Source of the DNA: Effrenium voratum
Taxonomy: Eukaryota; Sar; Dinophyceae; Suessiales; Symbiodiniaceae
Reading direction: 5' to 3'
Assembly: GCA_963377175.1 (NCBI GenBank)
Contig: CAUJNA010000469.1
Span: 1,166,788 to 1,230,787 of the forward strand
DNA: 64,000 bases
Positions 35,929-48,144 of the stretch are shown piece by piece. Positions within the stretch are counted from its first letter, which is position 1. Each line of letters begins with the position of its first letter. A model generated the notes under the pieces. That model was not told the origin of the DNA. It searched no databases and worked only from the letters and a program-made list of their open reading frames with translations. The position numbers and the translations under genes are program-made.

Positions 35929-37346
35929 CTCCCGCTCAGGGAGGTCTTTTTTGCCACCTTTTGTGAGAAAATTGGCGACCCCATTAAAAAGGAATCCTTC
36001 ACTACGAGGGGGTCGAACAAGTTTCGTCAAAAGGTGGCAAAAGGAGCCCCCCTGCTCACGCTTGGCGCACGATCCTAGAATACGCTGTGTTGGGAGGGAG
36101 GCGCGCTACTTCAGTGCCACTCTTGGAGCCTCTCTCGCTCAAGGCTGGCCTTGTCAGGCCGGTCTTTCTTGTGGATTGCTCGGCCGGCTTCTTAGGTGGA
36201 GTTTTCTATATGCGTATCTATCTACATACACACACATATGTGTATATATATATATATATATTTTTTAATAAACATCAAATGTACATAGGGACTGTTCAAA
36301 CCCACTGGCACAGGGCAAGGCGAGCCTCCTGCAGCGTAGTCCAGAAAGAGCTGAGCAAAGGCAGCACTGCCTTTGCTTGAGCGTGCGCCAATAGACGCAG
36401 GAATGACAGGCCTCCTCACCTCTCCCCGCAAACATTCCAACGCCCGCCCCTTTTTCCTATTCTTCTCCTCCAATCCAACAGGCTTCAACCACGCGGCGTA
36501 AAAACCTTTGCGAGTCCCTATGTGCTGAACTTGGGCCTCACGTTGCTTAAGTAACAAGTCCCGCTGCACCTTCAGGTAGGTCTTTGCGGCTCACACGCTC
36601 TGCCTGCTTCGGGCGGTCGGGGGGGGGGAGGGCACTCGCGACTCCCGCCCTGTGCCCGAGAATGGGCAATGGGAAACATGCTCGTAACAGGTCAGGGTCA
36701 TATGTAGCGAACCTGAAAATGAGCTCTAGTACCGAAACAAATCTCAGTCATGCTCACGAGGGCTCTCTCGAAATCAACCACAGGCACTTCTTTCTGGTTC
36801 TGCCATGGGCCATGCATCTGGCCTATCCAGGCAGTTTTTCACTGCCCAGAAAAAGACACTACACTAATTGGAGGAGAGCGGAGCGGCTGAGCGGCTCATG
36901 ATCGCACAGTTTGGGTAAGATCGACCCAATCCTGCTGACAATCCGCCAGAAACCGTAGCACTTAACGTCCCACTTCCCAGCCGCCGCCTTCTGCTTGTTG
37001 AACTGGCACCCATGAGCCGAAATTAACAAAAACCACGGCATCTCTCGAGCGTGGGACTCGAAAGCATGACGACCAAAACTTGAGGAAAATTCCTTCAGAC
37101 CCCTGCAGCCTGGCAAGCTCCTTCAAGCCGCTGGGGGGTTCAGTCAAGAGCTCGCAGCTCCCGAAGAGCCCCGAGAGGGTGCCGTATCTTCGAGCGCTGG
37201 AGATGTTCCGGTTGGGGACGTTACCACAAAACCCGCCGAGACCAAACCATCTGCGAATTGGCTGAAACAAACAGCTGCCCTCAATGTGTTGCTTCCCCAT
37301 CTGCCTCTGGCATTCCGGACCCCCGGAGACTCGCCAAAGCTTATAT

Positions 37347-37457
37347 TATGGCTGTGGGTCGAAAAAAACCGGTACCCAAAATGAAACCCTGGTGAGTGGA
37401 AACATGGACCAAGTCCTGCGGTTTGCCCCTCCGGTTTAATTTTGAGCCACACCCATC
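37347..37457. mobile_element. Dispersed repeat, family 3, copy b
   Basis: ATGGCTGTGGGTCGAAAAAA, CCGGTACC, GGAAACATGGACCAA, CTGCGGTTTGCCCCT in order; just past the kinase stop. Confidence 0.65.
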
Positions 37458-37662
37458 TCTGAACTATGCAATGCCTCGCGCCTTGCATGATTTGAAAAGG
37501 CCGGAGATTCGGGATCCCAGGTGCTGCGCCTCTACGGCGATCGGTGCATGGTCGGAATTGCCAAGATAACCCAGACATCTAAACCATCAAGACCTGGGCC
37601 CAAAATCCATCCGGCTGAAAACAATCGGTTAAGAAAAAAGTTCTCTGGGCCAAGCGCCTCAT

Positions 37663-39966
37663 TCACATCACCGCGCACGAGGGCGTGCCCTTCGTCGCCA
37701 GCTGCTCCAGCTGCTCCAGCTGCGGCAAGATGTCCTGGGCCGCGGGCCGCTTGGCGGCGTCCACGTGCCAGGCCGGCTCGATGATGGGGCGCATGTTGGG
37801 GTGGCAATCCTGGAGTCGGGGCCTTGGCTCCCTGCCCCTCTGGTACTCCTTCAAGACCATCTCCGGGTCCTTGCCGAGGTGGTGGAAGGGATTGCGGCCC
37901 ACGTCCATGAAGTACATGATGAGGGCCTCCGAATGACAGCTCGAACTGCAAGCACCGGCCTCAACTTACCTACCAGTAAGCATCATGCTCATACGCTTGC
38001 CCTCCCACACGCTTAGAATCAGAAGCGAGGCAAGAACTGCAGGCCGCACACTCCTGCTAATTCCCCCCCCCCTCTTCTCTTCCCACTTTCCTTCTCACAA
38101 GCTAATGCCCCGCTCAAGCCTCTATCAACGAAACTGAGCTTTGTTCTGCGGGTGACACCGCCCCCAACCAACCACAATCCTGATCAGCGACAGCGACAAT
38201 CGGGTGGGACAACATTCCTTTTCGGCAGGGTCCCACAATCTGCTTCAGGGCTGGGCCGACCGCTTTCTTCCACGCTTAGACCAAAAAATGCTGGCTTTAA
38301 AGAATCTCACTTTGGCTCCCTTCGAGTAAGGCCCTCATAGCCATACGAAACCTCCCTGATTCACCTAGTACACCTGAAATCTGTTCCCTTCCTAAGTCTC
38401 AACGCCCATACGGCAACACCCCACCCATTCCAGGCGGAGGGGCGAAGGCGTAGATGTCCACCTTCTCATTGTAAAGCTGGTGCCTCACCACCTCCGGTGC
38501 CATGTAGAGCCAGCTGCCCACGCCCCCAGTCATCCGGTAGTGCTCCTGGGGCATCATCCTGCCTAGGTAGATTTGGTTTCTCTCCCTCTCTCTCTCTCTC
38601 TCTCTCTGTGATTTGGTCCATGTTTGTTGTTTTTTTTCTTTTCTCTCTCCCTCGCTCGCTATCTCTCTTTCTCTCTCTCTCTGTGTCTGCGCCAGATGTC
38701 TCAAAAGCAGCCAGCGAGCTTCTGTTTCTCGGACCTTTTTGGGCATCAAAAGCTTTCCGAAAGCTGCGCCCAATTTTCGAACCTCATAGGACTACCCACC
38801 AGCGCGTCGCGCCGCGGCTCGAAAGACATATGCGACATCATGTCTTGTCAGCCACATCCGTGTTTTCCTGCAATCCTGCAAGCAAGGGCCAACTAGATGA
38901 CAGGCTTCCAACGTTGCCAAGCCGAGCAAAAGCCGCCCGGTACAGGCGAAGAAAATTCGGGGGGGGGCTGCTGCACAATGAGGAGCATGCTGAGCTCCAA
39001 ATTTGATGGGTGGATTACAACGGTGTCCAGCTTTTGTCGGGCAGTGCGTAACTAGAACTCAGACCCCCACAATCATGCAACGCACGCATGGAAAGTGACG
39101 CAGGTGCTGCGTGCTTGCCGCTGGAAGCTACCCTCTGGCGCCCATCCACAATGTCTACTCCGGCAAGTCGAGTGCGAATTGTGAGCTTCCGTACAGTTCC
39201 ATGATCAACAAGAATGCATTGGAATATCCAGGCGAAGTGCCGGGCGCACTTAAGGCAAGGTTCCGTGACCAACAAAAAGAATGCATTGAAATATCCTAGG
39301 GAAGTGCACTTGATGCGTTCTCTGCAAAGAAGAGATGCAGGCAATGACTTCCCATTACAAATGAATGCACCCCAACAAATAATTTGTTCCCCGCCCCACC
39401 CCGCATCTCCCAATACCAAATTAGGTTTATACCAAACCAGCTAAACACGTTGCCCTGTGCGCCTATTCTCGCGGCCTCGTTGTTGAGGGTAGACTGCATG
39501 ACTCGTAAGCTGCAAGCCTACCACAACTAACAACTAAACAAATGGCCTTTGTGCATCCGCACACACAAATCGGGAACCCTGATTGGAAAACTGATTCGAA
39601 GAGGATATTATGCTCAAAAAGAGAACCACCCATGGGTGCCACCCACCCATCCACCCCCCCCCCCCCCCCCCCCCCGGTTTTCCCAGCTGCTGATGCCAAG
39701 GTCGGCCACTTTGAGATCCAGATGCTTCGTCAGCAGCAGGTTCAGCGGCTTCAGGTCCCGGTGCACGATCGGCACCTCCCGCGAGTGCAGGAAGGTCAAG
39801 GCCCGGGCCACCGTGCACGCCCAGGTGCACCTGCCGGGCGCAAGCCGACCCTTCAAAACTGCTTCTCAACCTCACTGCTTCACATGGCGAGAGCAGTTCT
39901 TCGTCTTTGTCTAAACACTTCCTAAGCTGCAAATCTTGGGTACAAATGTTTTGTGAGCCGCAAACA

Positions 39967-40042
<76 letters not shown>

Positions 40043-41331
40043 CTAAAAAAATAAAATAAAAAAACGCGCCCCCCAAGGGCCTCTGCCGAAGGCTCGGGCG
40101 CCAGAGAGCGTTGGTCTTCTGGCGCTGGGCCATGTAGTAGCGCTCCAGGTCGCCTCCTCAGGGCTGAAGCAGTCAGCAGGTAAAACAGGGATCCTTACAA
40201 TAGATCCACCTGAACATTGCCTTGTAATTGGTGGTCTGTTTCAATTGGTTACAAAATGTATCTTTTAAGGAGCCCTGTAAAATGGGCCTGGTCGAATTGT
40301 TTGACTCCCCAGACCCATTTCTTCTTGGGGAAAAAAAAGGAAAGATGAGCTAGCCATGGAACGTCAGTTGTCTTGGGTCGGTTTCCGCGCCTGGCAGAAA
40401 CTCCGTGACCAGCATGAAGGGCCTGCTCTCGCTCAAGCAGGCCCCAAGGAAGGTGACGAAGTCGGGGTGCCGCAGGGACGAGAGAAGGTCCACCTCATGA
40501 AGCCTGGGTATGCGATTCTCCGGTGTCCCTATGAAACGGCAACCCAAGGGAACCGGTCATCTCGAGGGCGTAACCCAAGGCAAGGTGTAAGGATTGATTC
40601 ATGTTGACCAACCCACTTTGTTAAGATTCCCCACTAAATCCAGGGACACCCCCCCCCAGCCATTAAGACACTGGGGTTGATGAATAGGGGGTCAGCATTA
40701 CTAGGTGTTCGAATAGAGAGGTTAGAATCAGGGTACCCTGTTTTCTGTATTTTTGTAGGGGAACCCTCCCCCAAAAAGGGGGTGAGAAGGGCAATACTGG
40801 GGACCCAGACTACCATACATTACCTTTGAACAGTTCAGGCGGCAGCTCTTTGCTGATCACATCATCCGAGATGGAGAGCGGCGAGCCCGGGTGCTGGATC
40901 ATCCTCGCGACCTCGTGCTCGCTTTGCAAGCCTGCAACCTTCACCACCACCTCCACTCCCTTCCAGCGACCCTTCAGCAAGGTGCTCTTCAGGGTTTGGC
41001 TCAGCATACTCGACAGCTGCAGCTCTTCATGATCAAGGCGCCACCTGAGATCTGCAGCGATCTTGGAGAGCCTGCGCCTCTTATCCCCCAGAGACTCCGA
41101 GGATCTGGGATTTTCTCCGAAGTCGCCGTCAAAGGAGGACAGCGAAAGCGCGTTGATCGATAGCGTGTTGGTCACAGTGGCCTCTTGAGGGATGCCGAGC
41201 TCATCATGCTTCGAGAGCTCTGTGTGGGTCAATCCAATCTGATTGACAAGTGGGATCCTGCCAATCTCCTGCTTCGCTGTCTCTATGTGCTCGGGCTCCT
41301 CGCACACGTTAACTTGGCAGCAGTACGCCAT
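37663..41331 (-). CDS. Protein kinase, TKL-like Ser/Thr type, complete six-exon gene
   Basis: Exons 41331-40912, 40493-40391, 40156-40081, 39830-39688, 38562-38444 and 37926-37663 join with matching phases throughout to 374 codons plus TGA. An in-frame Met at 41403 would add 24 residues. Motifs in order: beta-3 lysine in VEVVVKVAG; alpha-C glutamate in SEHEVDLLSSLRHP, whose codon is next to an intron; hinge TEFLPGGDLERYY; catalytic loop HRDLKPLNLLLT; DLG in place of DFG; activation loop MTGGVGSWLYMAPE; helix-F aspartate in EKVDIYAF; C-lobe PFHHLGKDPE and AAKRPAAQD. All catalytic residues are present, and HRDLKPxN is the Ser/Thr type. The first about 110 residues are an unrecognised N-terminal region. 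Donors are GT (exon 1) and GC (exons 2-5). This kinase type is greatly expanded in dinoflagellates; substrate unknown. Confidence 0.92.
38579..38690. repeat. (TC)n runs
   Basis: Two CT-rich runs in kinase intron 4, 17 bases from the exon-5 acceptor. In the sense strand they are GA runs, not a pyrimidine tract. Confidence 0.9.
39688..39830 (-). other. Kinase exon 4: catalytic loop and DLG motif
   Basis: This exon carries WACTVARALTFLHS, IVHRDLKPLNLL and LKVADLGIS. HRD supplies the catalytic Asp, and Asn five residues later binds Mg2+. The DFG Phe is replaced by Leu, a tolerated change in many Ser/Thr kinases. The GC donor at 39687 leaves one base, which with the next exon restores a Ser codon. 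A run of about 20 C/G bases lies just downstream in the intron. Confidence 0.9.
39968..40042. repeat. (AAT)n, about 25 units
   Basis: Pure AAT run in kinase intron 3, starting about 40 bases after the exon-3 donor. Confidence 0.97.
40186..40277. mobile_element. MITE-like element, family 1, copy b
   Basis: CAGGGATCCTTACA at one end and AAGGAGCCCTG at the other, with the same interior as 1591-1701. In kinase intron 2, 30 bases from the exon-3 acceptor. Confidence 0.7.
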
Positions 41332-41489
41332 CCCTCTCGCTGGCTGCGGCAGATTCTGCCTACTGGTGCCTACTGCCCGAGCTACGAAGCTATGAGCCAT
41401 CAACAGTGAAGCCTCATGCCGACCTCACAAAGCCAAAATCCCCCTGCAAACTCCTTTGGCGCTTGCCTGCCGTGCTTAGTTGACGCATC

Positions 41490-41630
41490 GAAGCCCTGAC
41501 CATGGCAGTAGTTTCCCAGCCTCCGCATCGGCCGCAGGCGCGGCAGCGGGCGCGGCCGCGGGGCCGGCCGCGGGCGCGGTCGCGGGCGCCCGAGTCTCCG
41601 CTTTCAGCTCCAAGGGCTCTCCTGGCCACG
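41490..41630 (-). CDS. Ala/Pro-rich segment upstream of the kinase
   Basis: The frame LELKAETRAPATAPAAG, then an Ala-Pro run and DAEAGKLLPWS, lies 160 bases before the kinase start Met. It may be a kinase 5' exon or the linker of another gene; low complexity makes the reading frame uncertain. Confidence 0.25.
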
Positions 41631-42559
41631 GAAAGCAAGTGCTTCTCATTTTAGGCCCATTGAAAAGCCGGTCCGATTTTGTCACATCGCAAAAGCAACT
41701 CCACAGAGCGCCCACCCCTTGCAAGAAGGCACGAGAATTGCCTAAGGAAGGAACCCGCAACATGTTCCGAATCAGAAGGCTTCCCAGTCGCCTAACCCAA
41801 ACAACAAACACATGCATTATATACATACACATATTATATATATATATGTGTGTGTGTATGTACATAAATAAATATATATATATACACATTTGTTTGCAAT
41901 TGCTGTACGATCTAAGGCAGAGGGTCCTGGCGCCTCTTGCAAGGTGGCCACTTCACACACGGCTCTATAGCCCGAAGATGAAGACCAACGTCACCCTCGG
42001 ACACTCCCAAAGCACTAGCGATTGCCTTTCCAGGGTGAACGCGCAACATGGGAGCGTTGGTTTGCTTCCTTGACGTCAATGCGCATCGGGCCTGCCACAT
42101 ATGCACCATGCGCCATGTGCGCCCCACAGCCCATGGCATGTCCGCTGGGAGCTCCTGTGGTTCAAGCGTCTTGGCATGCAAGGCCGCTAACTATTGTGCA
42201 TCTTGTACATCGTCTGCTGCGTGTGTTTCATGTGTTCTGTATGCTTCGTGTGTTTCATGCATGTTGCGTGACTCATCAAAAATATGTTGCAGTGTGTGTG
42301 CTGCCTCCATGCCTGCGCTTGAATGACTTCAGTGTGCCATTTGCTTTCTTGTGCTGCATAACAAGGCCCAGCAGACTTCCACTTTCAATACGGCCAGCCA
42401 AGTTGAGGTGCAGAAATCGCAGCGCTGTTCTGCTGACGAGTCTGCGGGAAGAAACCACCTTGCCAAGCGGAAAGCCAGGCAATGGAAGTTTGAGCCGTCT
42501 GTGTTGCTCCAGCCTTATACTACGCCATATCCCTTGGAAACCCGTCTTGACCAAACCAT

Positions 42560-42778
42560 TCACCATGCACTTGCCATGGCCGCCTCTGGCACATTGACCT
42601 CGTTGACTTCATTCACCTCCGCATCCTCAACCTCCTCCAGCGCTAGGTCTTCCGAAGGCTCCTGCGGGCTGGTGAAGATATCTTTTGGAGCGCGCAAGAA
42701 TTCAGCAGTGATCTTGGCAGAAAAATCAACGAATGCCGGGAGATTGGACGATAAATCTGGGAGCAGTCGAACCCCCAC
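42560..42778 (-). CDS. Acidic C-terminal segment of an unrecognised protein
   Basis: The frame NLPAFVDFSAKITAEFLRAP, then DIFTSPQEPSEDLALEEVED and NEVNEVNVPEAAMASAW, ends in TGA at 42560. Strongly acidic with an N-E-V repeat. It could be a terminal exon of a gene upstream of the kinase. No family recognised. Confidence 0.4.
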   Translation of the reverse strand: MGVRLLPDLSSNLPAFVDFSAKITAEFLRAPKDIFTSPQEPSEDLALEEVEDAEVNEVNEVNVPEAAMASAW

Positions 42779-43074
42779 CCCCCCAGAAGTTGATCAAGGG
42801 CAACATTGTGGAGCCATGCGCAAAGCCTGTTGGCAGCATTGGGGGTCCCAGTCCGTGACCTACCTCTGGCCCACACTGCTTGTTGCTGCTTGCCCAAACC
42901 AACGCAAACAAAGCACCAAAACTGGCCATGGATGCGCAAGTGGATCAAGCAACTTAGAGGAAGATTGGGCACAAACCCCATCCCCACCAGGATGTTTCAT
43001 GCACACGCACGAAACCCATAGCCTGCAGAACAGCCCTGCGAGCCACCCTTTTGCCGTTCAGCGCGCTCTCGCTT

Positions 43075-43350
43075 TTCGAGCTCGCGCCCCCAGCAGCGCT
43101 CAGACACCCAGTCTGTGCGAGTTGGTATGCGCAGGTTGCTCAATGCAAGTTGCTCTGCGCCAGTTCAGCTGCTCTGCGCAAGTTGCTCTACGCAAGCTCT
43201 GCCCGGGTGTCAACGCAAGCTGCATTGCGCGGGTTGGTCTGCGCAAGTTGCTCAAAGCTAGTTGCTCGGGCAAGTTGCTCTACGCAAGCTGCCTCTCTGT
43301 GCAAGTTGCTCTGCGCAAGTTGCTCTACGCAAGTTGCGCCGCGCAAGTTC
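43075..43350. repeat. AAGTTGCTCTGCGC degenerate tandem array
   Basis: About 15-base units of the form AAGTTGCTCTGCGCA or AAGTTGCTCTACGCA, repeated many times with variation; a few more units at 44015-44065. All three frames are open as a result, so frames here are not evidence of genes. Confidence 0.85.
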
Positions 43351-45319
43351 CATCTGCAAGTTTTTTGCACGCGCGTTGCTCAAAGCGACGCGCTCTTTTT
43401 GCGCGCACAAGTTGCGATTTTACAGCTGGAGCTGCAGGAGCGTATTTCGCGCTTCGTACTTTCCAGCTCGAGCTGCGGGAGCGTTTTTCGCTGCTACTTT
43501 CGAATTGAAGTGTTGCGATTTTTGTTGCGAAGCCTGATAAGGGGGGAATCAAACCAGGACCCGAGAAAAAGCGCGCAAGCCGCGAGACAACTTCCAAACT
43601 CATCCGCGGGCGTCATTCTTGCGCATCGACCACGCCAATCCCCGCAGAGGGCCGCGCGCGCGCCGCAAAGAGCATAACAAGCCCGCTTACGCACATCATC
43701 CGCACTGATCCTCCAGAGGGCTGCGGGCGGCCCGCGAAGTCGAACAAGTCAGCTTTTGCACACCGATGTGGCGGATCCGAAAGTCCTCAATGATTGCACG
43801 TCGAATCCCTGCAGAGGGTTGCAATGCTGCGCGGTGATAAAACGTTTTCCTGGCGGCCGAGAAAGCTAGCCGAGCTTGCTTGCTAACGCCAAGGCGCTAC
43901 GCAAGCCTCTCGCACAAGCTCCGGCCCCTAGCCACCCAACCCTCCGACCCAGAGCAACTTGCAGGCAAAAACTTGCGCAAAGCAACTTGCACAGGCTCTA
44001 TACCTCTTTGGGAAGGTTGCTCCGTGAAAGTTGCTCTGTGAAAGTTGCTCTGCGCGCAGGCTGCGCTGTGCACTGTGCGGGCTGTTCTGCTCAACTCTTC
44101 GCGATGCTTTCGGGCAAAACCTTCCTGAGGCTCCAGTTGCCGCCGTGGCCGAGGCATCCTGGCGCACAACATGCAGACTTGGCTCAGGCTGGGGTTTTGA
44201 AGCTCATCCTTCATAACCTTTATAATAGGCTTCAAGCATCTGCCACGAATCTGAAGGCCTAGAACACAAGACTCTTCTCACATTTGTTCGTGCGAGACTG
44301 CTCTTTGAGCCCCCCATGGCTTCGAGGTTGTTTAACCTCAGCGAGCCTCAGCTTGCAAGAGCTGGCCCATTGGGCATGCTCGCGGCGCAGCTCCCTGCTT
44401 GTGTGTATACTGCTTTTTGACGAGTCTGGAGATTCTCTTCCTTCATCGGTGCGGCCAGAAAACCGTAAAAGCTCATGATCCAGGCTCCTGGCGCCTCTGA
44501 GCACTAAAGCTTCATAACGCACACCAGTCCTGCCACATGTCCACAAAACAAAGAAAACGCACAGGCGCCGGCCAGATTCCACGCGCCCAATTCTTTTGGC
44601 ATCTGGCAAGACAACCGAGTGGTGGAACGACTCAGCTTGCGGATCAGGCCCTCTTGCCGTGAGCCCGGGATACCTGGCCATGGCATGGCCGTGCGCCAAG
44701 CAACTTAAGGCTCCGGAATGCATCACTGGCCAGCCAAGTTCCAGGGAACCCAGAAAAGTTATTGCTTTGGCGCGCAAAAAATGACTAGGGGTTAGTCTAC
44801 CACAGATTGGGCACCATTCACAACCCATGAAATATGCGCAAAAAAAAGTCACTGGCAAACCATATTTCGTTCGCCCTGCCACCTTGGGTTGTGCCCACTC
44901 ATGCATGTGCATGGTCACAGCGAGCGCTTGAAATCTTGGGTGACGCCGATCTGAAATTGCGCACATCAAAACACGCACTGGGCAGTTGCGCCTTCACACG
45001 CCCAGGCATTCCGTCTGTATCTCTTTCACAACAGCCAGAGCCGCAAAGCTCGAGGGACCCATGCAAAATCAGCCAAGCCACTAGGCTAAGTCTCCGTCTT
45101 GCAAACTGTGCGGGGTCAGGGACAAATACTCTTGCCAGAGTGTACCACATGGCCAGGTTCGACAACAAAATGTCAAAACTGGGCGAAGCTGCGAGCACTG
45201 CGCATTTGGGCCCCCCGGCGAGCCACAAGCCCGCGACCACCGGCACGCCGCCCAGCATGTTCCACTGAGGTGGCCTCGAGCCCATGATTGGCCGGAAGGA
45301 TGTGATCCCAGTCAAGGCT

Positions 45320-45407
45320 AAGCCAGGCCTGCAACCACCCCATTCAAGAGCATCAGGTGCGGAGTCCAGGATCGCTTTTCAACATGGGGTGGTTGCAGGC
45401 CTGGCTT
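45320..45407. repeat. Perfect 23-base inverted repeat
   Basis: AAGCCAGGCCTGCAACCACC plus CCA at 45320-45342 is exactly mirrored at 45385-45407 with a 42-base loop; a second 12-base pair (TTCAAGAGCATC, 45343-45354, and its mirror just after the second arm) could form an alternative stem. Confidence 0.9.
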
Positions 45408-45739
45408 TGTGGAAGGATGCTCTTGAATGAACCTTGGGCCTGATGGCCCAAAGGCCGACAGAGCGGTGGGTCTGTCAGGTTGTTTGGTTCGCTTTAAGCA
45501 CCTAGATCAATTTGACGCACCCGCAAGCAAGAGAACTTTCATGCGAAGCCAAAGGAGCAGGAATGAAAGAGGATCATTTGAGCTGAAATAAGGCACATGC
45601 GCTTCCTCGACAGGCCCATGCCTCCTAAGGGGCATGCAACAGCCCACGCCTCCAAATCCCACGCCAGAACACGCCCGCCCTTGGCTAAGGATCTGACACC
45701 AGGGTGTCGCGCAAGCTGGGGACCACCTCCGCATATCAG

Positions 45740-46010
45740 CATAGCTTCAGCCTCTATGATAACTTCTGGTTTGGTGCGGATTGGTTTCGGTTGCCATGGA
45801 AACCGAAACCATTCGTTTAGGCGGTTCGGCTTCGGCTGTGAGGTTTGCAGAGTTGTCGGTTCGATTTGGGGTTCTGTTCGGTTCTGGCGTATTTCCAGGC
45901 CCTGTTTGATAGCGGGCTTAGGACGATCTAGGTTTCGGCTGGTGCTCTAATGCATGTGTTCGGTGTTCGGTCAGTACACTTGCGGCATTGCGAACCAACG
46001 TGTCTCACAA
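45740..46010. other. Stretch rich in GGTTTCGGTT motifs, no gene
   Basis: Degenerate CGGTTTCGGTT-type sequence, including a near-perfect palindrome around CCATGG at 45783-45810 (GGTTTCGGTT...AACCGAAACC). A related stretch is at 46215-46345. No exon seen. Confidence 0.5.
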
Positions 46011-47892
46011 TAATGTGAATATCAAATCCCTACAAGGCATGCGGAGAGCCACATGCTTTTAGACGCCTTGACGAAAAGCACTTTGGCAACAGCTGTTCCG
46101 CTTTTTTCTGGGTGTGCGCTTTGCTGTCTGGACATGCTTTGAAGACCATTCCGACAGACCACTGTGAACCTTGCGCAAGACCTTCCTGCTCAAAAGGCTG
46201 AAGTCAGCAGTCAGAAGGCAACAGTTCACGATTGGCTTCGGTTCCGGGCAGATGCGACTTGAATGCGGCAACCGCAGTCCGGTTTCAACGCGAACCTTCG
46301 CATTGAGCTTCGGTGCACTTCCAGCTCGGTTCCGGCTCGGTTTTTTAATGAATTGCAGGTCAACAACAACCGTGCCCATGAGACGAAAAACACTTCTTGC
46401 TCGCACACCTTTCTCCCTTGGGATGACAAATCTGCCTTAGGCAAGCAAACCGAGGCTCGCAGGCATGAATGGTCACATCCCAGCCGCGAATCTCACCTTG
46501 CCTCATGTGCTGACTGCAGCTGTTCACAAGTCGCTCGTGGAAAAGAACGCCTCCCTATCTTAAAGTCTTAGGAAGCTTCCGAATCCATATGCAAAGGCCA
46601 GGGGCTAGCTCTCAAATGATCTTTAGCCAACTTTTTTTTAAAGTAGACTGTGTTCGGAGTACGTTGTCTCAATGCTGATTCATGCCGAACGTAGGTGGCC
46701 GACGACAATGGCCCAGCATCCCGCACCGGGATATCTCTCCCCCCTTTGATGAGAGGCGCCAGGCGCAGGAGCCAGGACAAGGAAGCGCTGGCCACAGGTT
46801 GCAACACCTGAGCTGCTTACTGCACCTTGCAAGGCAATGCTTGATCAAAGGGTGGGCATCGCAGCTTAGAGGGAATCCTTCACTTTTTGCAGAAGCATCC
46901 CTCCTCTGATCTGATTCGAGTTGCAAGGCTGCCAAGGGTTGAATGAGGGTTACTAACCACTTTGGCTGCCCTCTCCTGGCCAACAAAGGAACGGAGCCTT
47001 CTCTCGAGATGTTCAGCACTTGTGCAAACATATTCCGCTCTAGCTTTTGGGAAATGCGATCCAAACGCCAAAACGCGACCATGACGGGGTGGTCCAAGCC
47101 CATGTCCAGCATGATAACCAAGATTCACTAAGATTGGGCCAATGCAAACCAATACCATCCTGCATCGAGGCTCCCACACTAAACCTGTAAACACAAAAAT
47201 GAATTGCAAATCAAAAGACCAACGCACGTCCAAGCACTTGCATTGCAATGTCATCTTTGCTCGGACCAAGTTTTTCCAGAGATGTCCTTGTGTCGCGTTT
47301 GCTGCGCTGCCTTGTTTCGCTTTCACTCGCAGTCGTGACATTGCACTTCGGTAGGCTTCTCAGTGCGAACGAGTACAGGTGCAGTGCTTGGAGGCATCTG
47401 ACCATTGCTTAACATTTCTTCGGGCAACGCAGTATTCGTCCGGCATTCGCTTAGTAAATCTGCTCAAACCAGTCTTGCAGCGGCCCACCCCTATAGCAAG
47501 CATACAACAAGGATGTGTGCCATTGCCAAAGCATGCATGTGATTGATCCCCATATGGTGTTTATCTGCATCTCTGTATGTGGCCGTGCGTGTGTTCAAAC
47601 CAGGTGGCCTTTCTGAATGACTTGGCAGGAAGCCAAACTTGACCATTGCCATGCATCCAACCAGCCTCACCGCAGTCAGGCGTACATGGGGCCAGTCGCT
47701 AAAGGATAAGCTCGTTCCCAAATCCCGACTTAGAGCCAGGCCGGGAACATGGCCATGAGAGAAGCCTCTGCGTGCTTGGCGGCCCAGGCCATGAGGCTCT
47801 GGCCTCAGGCATTCCAAACCCACGCCTCTTTTTGTTTTTTGATGTAGAGAGCTCACGTTTGGAAGCTGAAGCACACGACCAGAAGTGGTGCC

Positions 47893-48144
47893 CTACGGAA
47901 ATGCTCCTGAATTGGGTGGTTGTTGCGAGTTCCGGCCATATATGATGGTGCCTTGAATTGAAGCATAGACGTTGCCACCGCCATTGCGGCCCATTCGCCG
48001 CAGCATGCGACCTTTCAACATGCAAGTGGGCAGTCCACCGCTCGCTCTATGCTTCACTTCGGCCGCGGAAACAAAGGTCCGCTGGCACGGCTCGTCCCCC
48101 TTATCGGCACGGAAAAGACGTTTTGCCGCCCGGCCTTGCAACAA
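47893..48144 (-). CDS. Possible coding segment, unrecognised
   Basis: The open frame RLFRADKGDEPCQRTFVS, then TCMLKGRMLRRMGRNGGG and VYASIQGTIIYGRN, looks coding by residue mix, but no clear splice sites were settled. Confidence 0.3.
   Translation of the reverse strand: MLQGRAAKRLFRADKGDEPCQRTFVSAAEVKHRASGGLPTCMLKGRMLRRMGRNGGGNVYASIQGTIIYGRNSQQPPNSGAFP

Larger units (their letters stand above)
43360..47890. other. Mostly unassigned stretch with weak minus-strand frames
   Basis: Frames at 44259-44978, 44899-45315 and 46669-47341 have plausible residue mixes (for example WNMLGGVPVVAGLWLAGG near 45.25 kb, possibly a membrane segment), but competing frames are equally good and no splice sites were settled. 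Confidence 0.3.

Noticed and set aside
40824..40912. Longer version of kinase exon 1 to a GT donor at 40823
   Set aside because: It leaves the wrong phase for exon 2 and adds residues inside the alpha-C region; the donor at 40911 closes the whole gene in frame.
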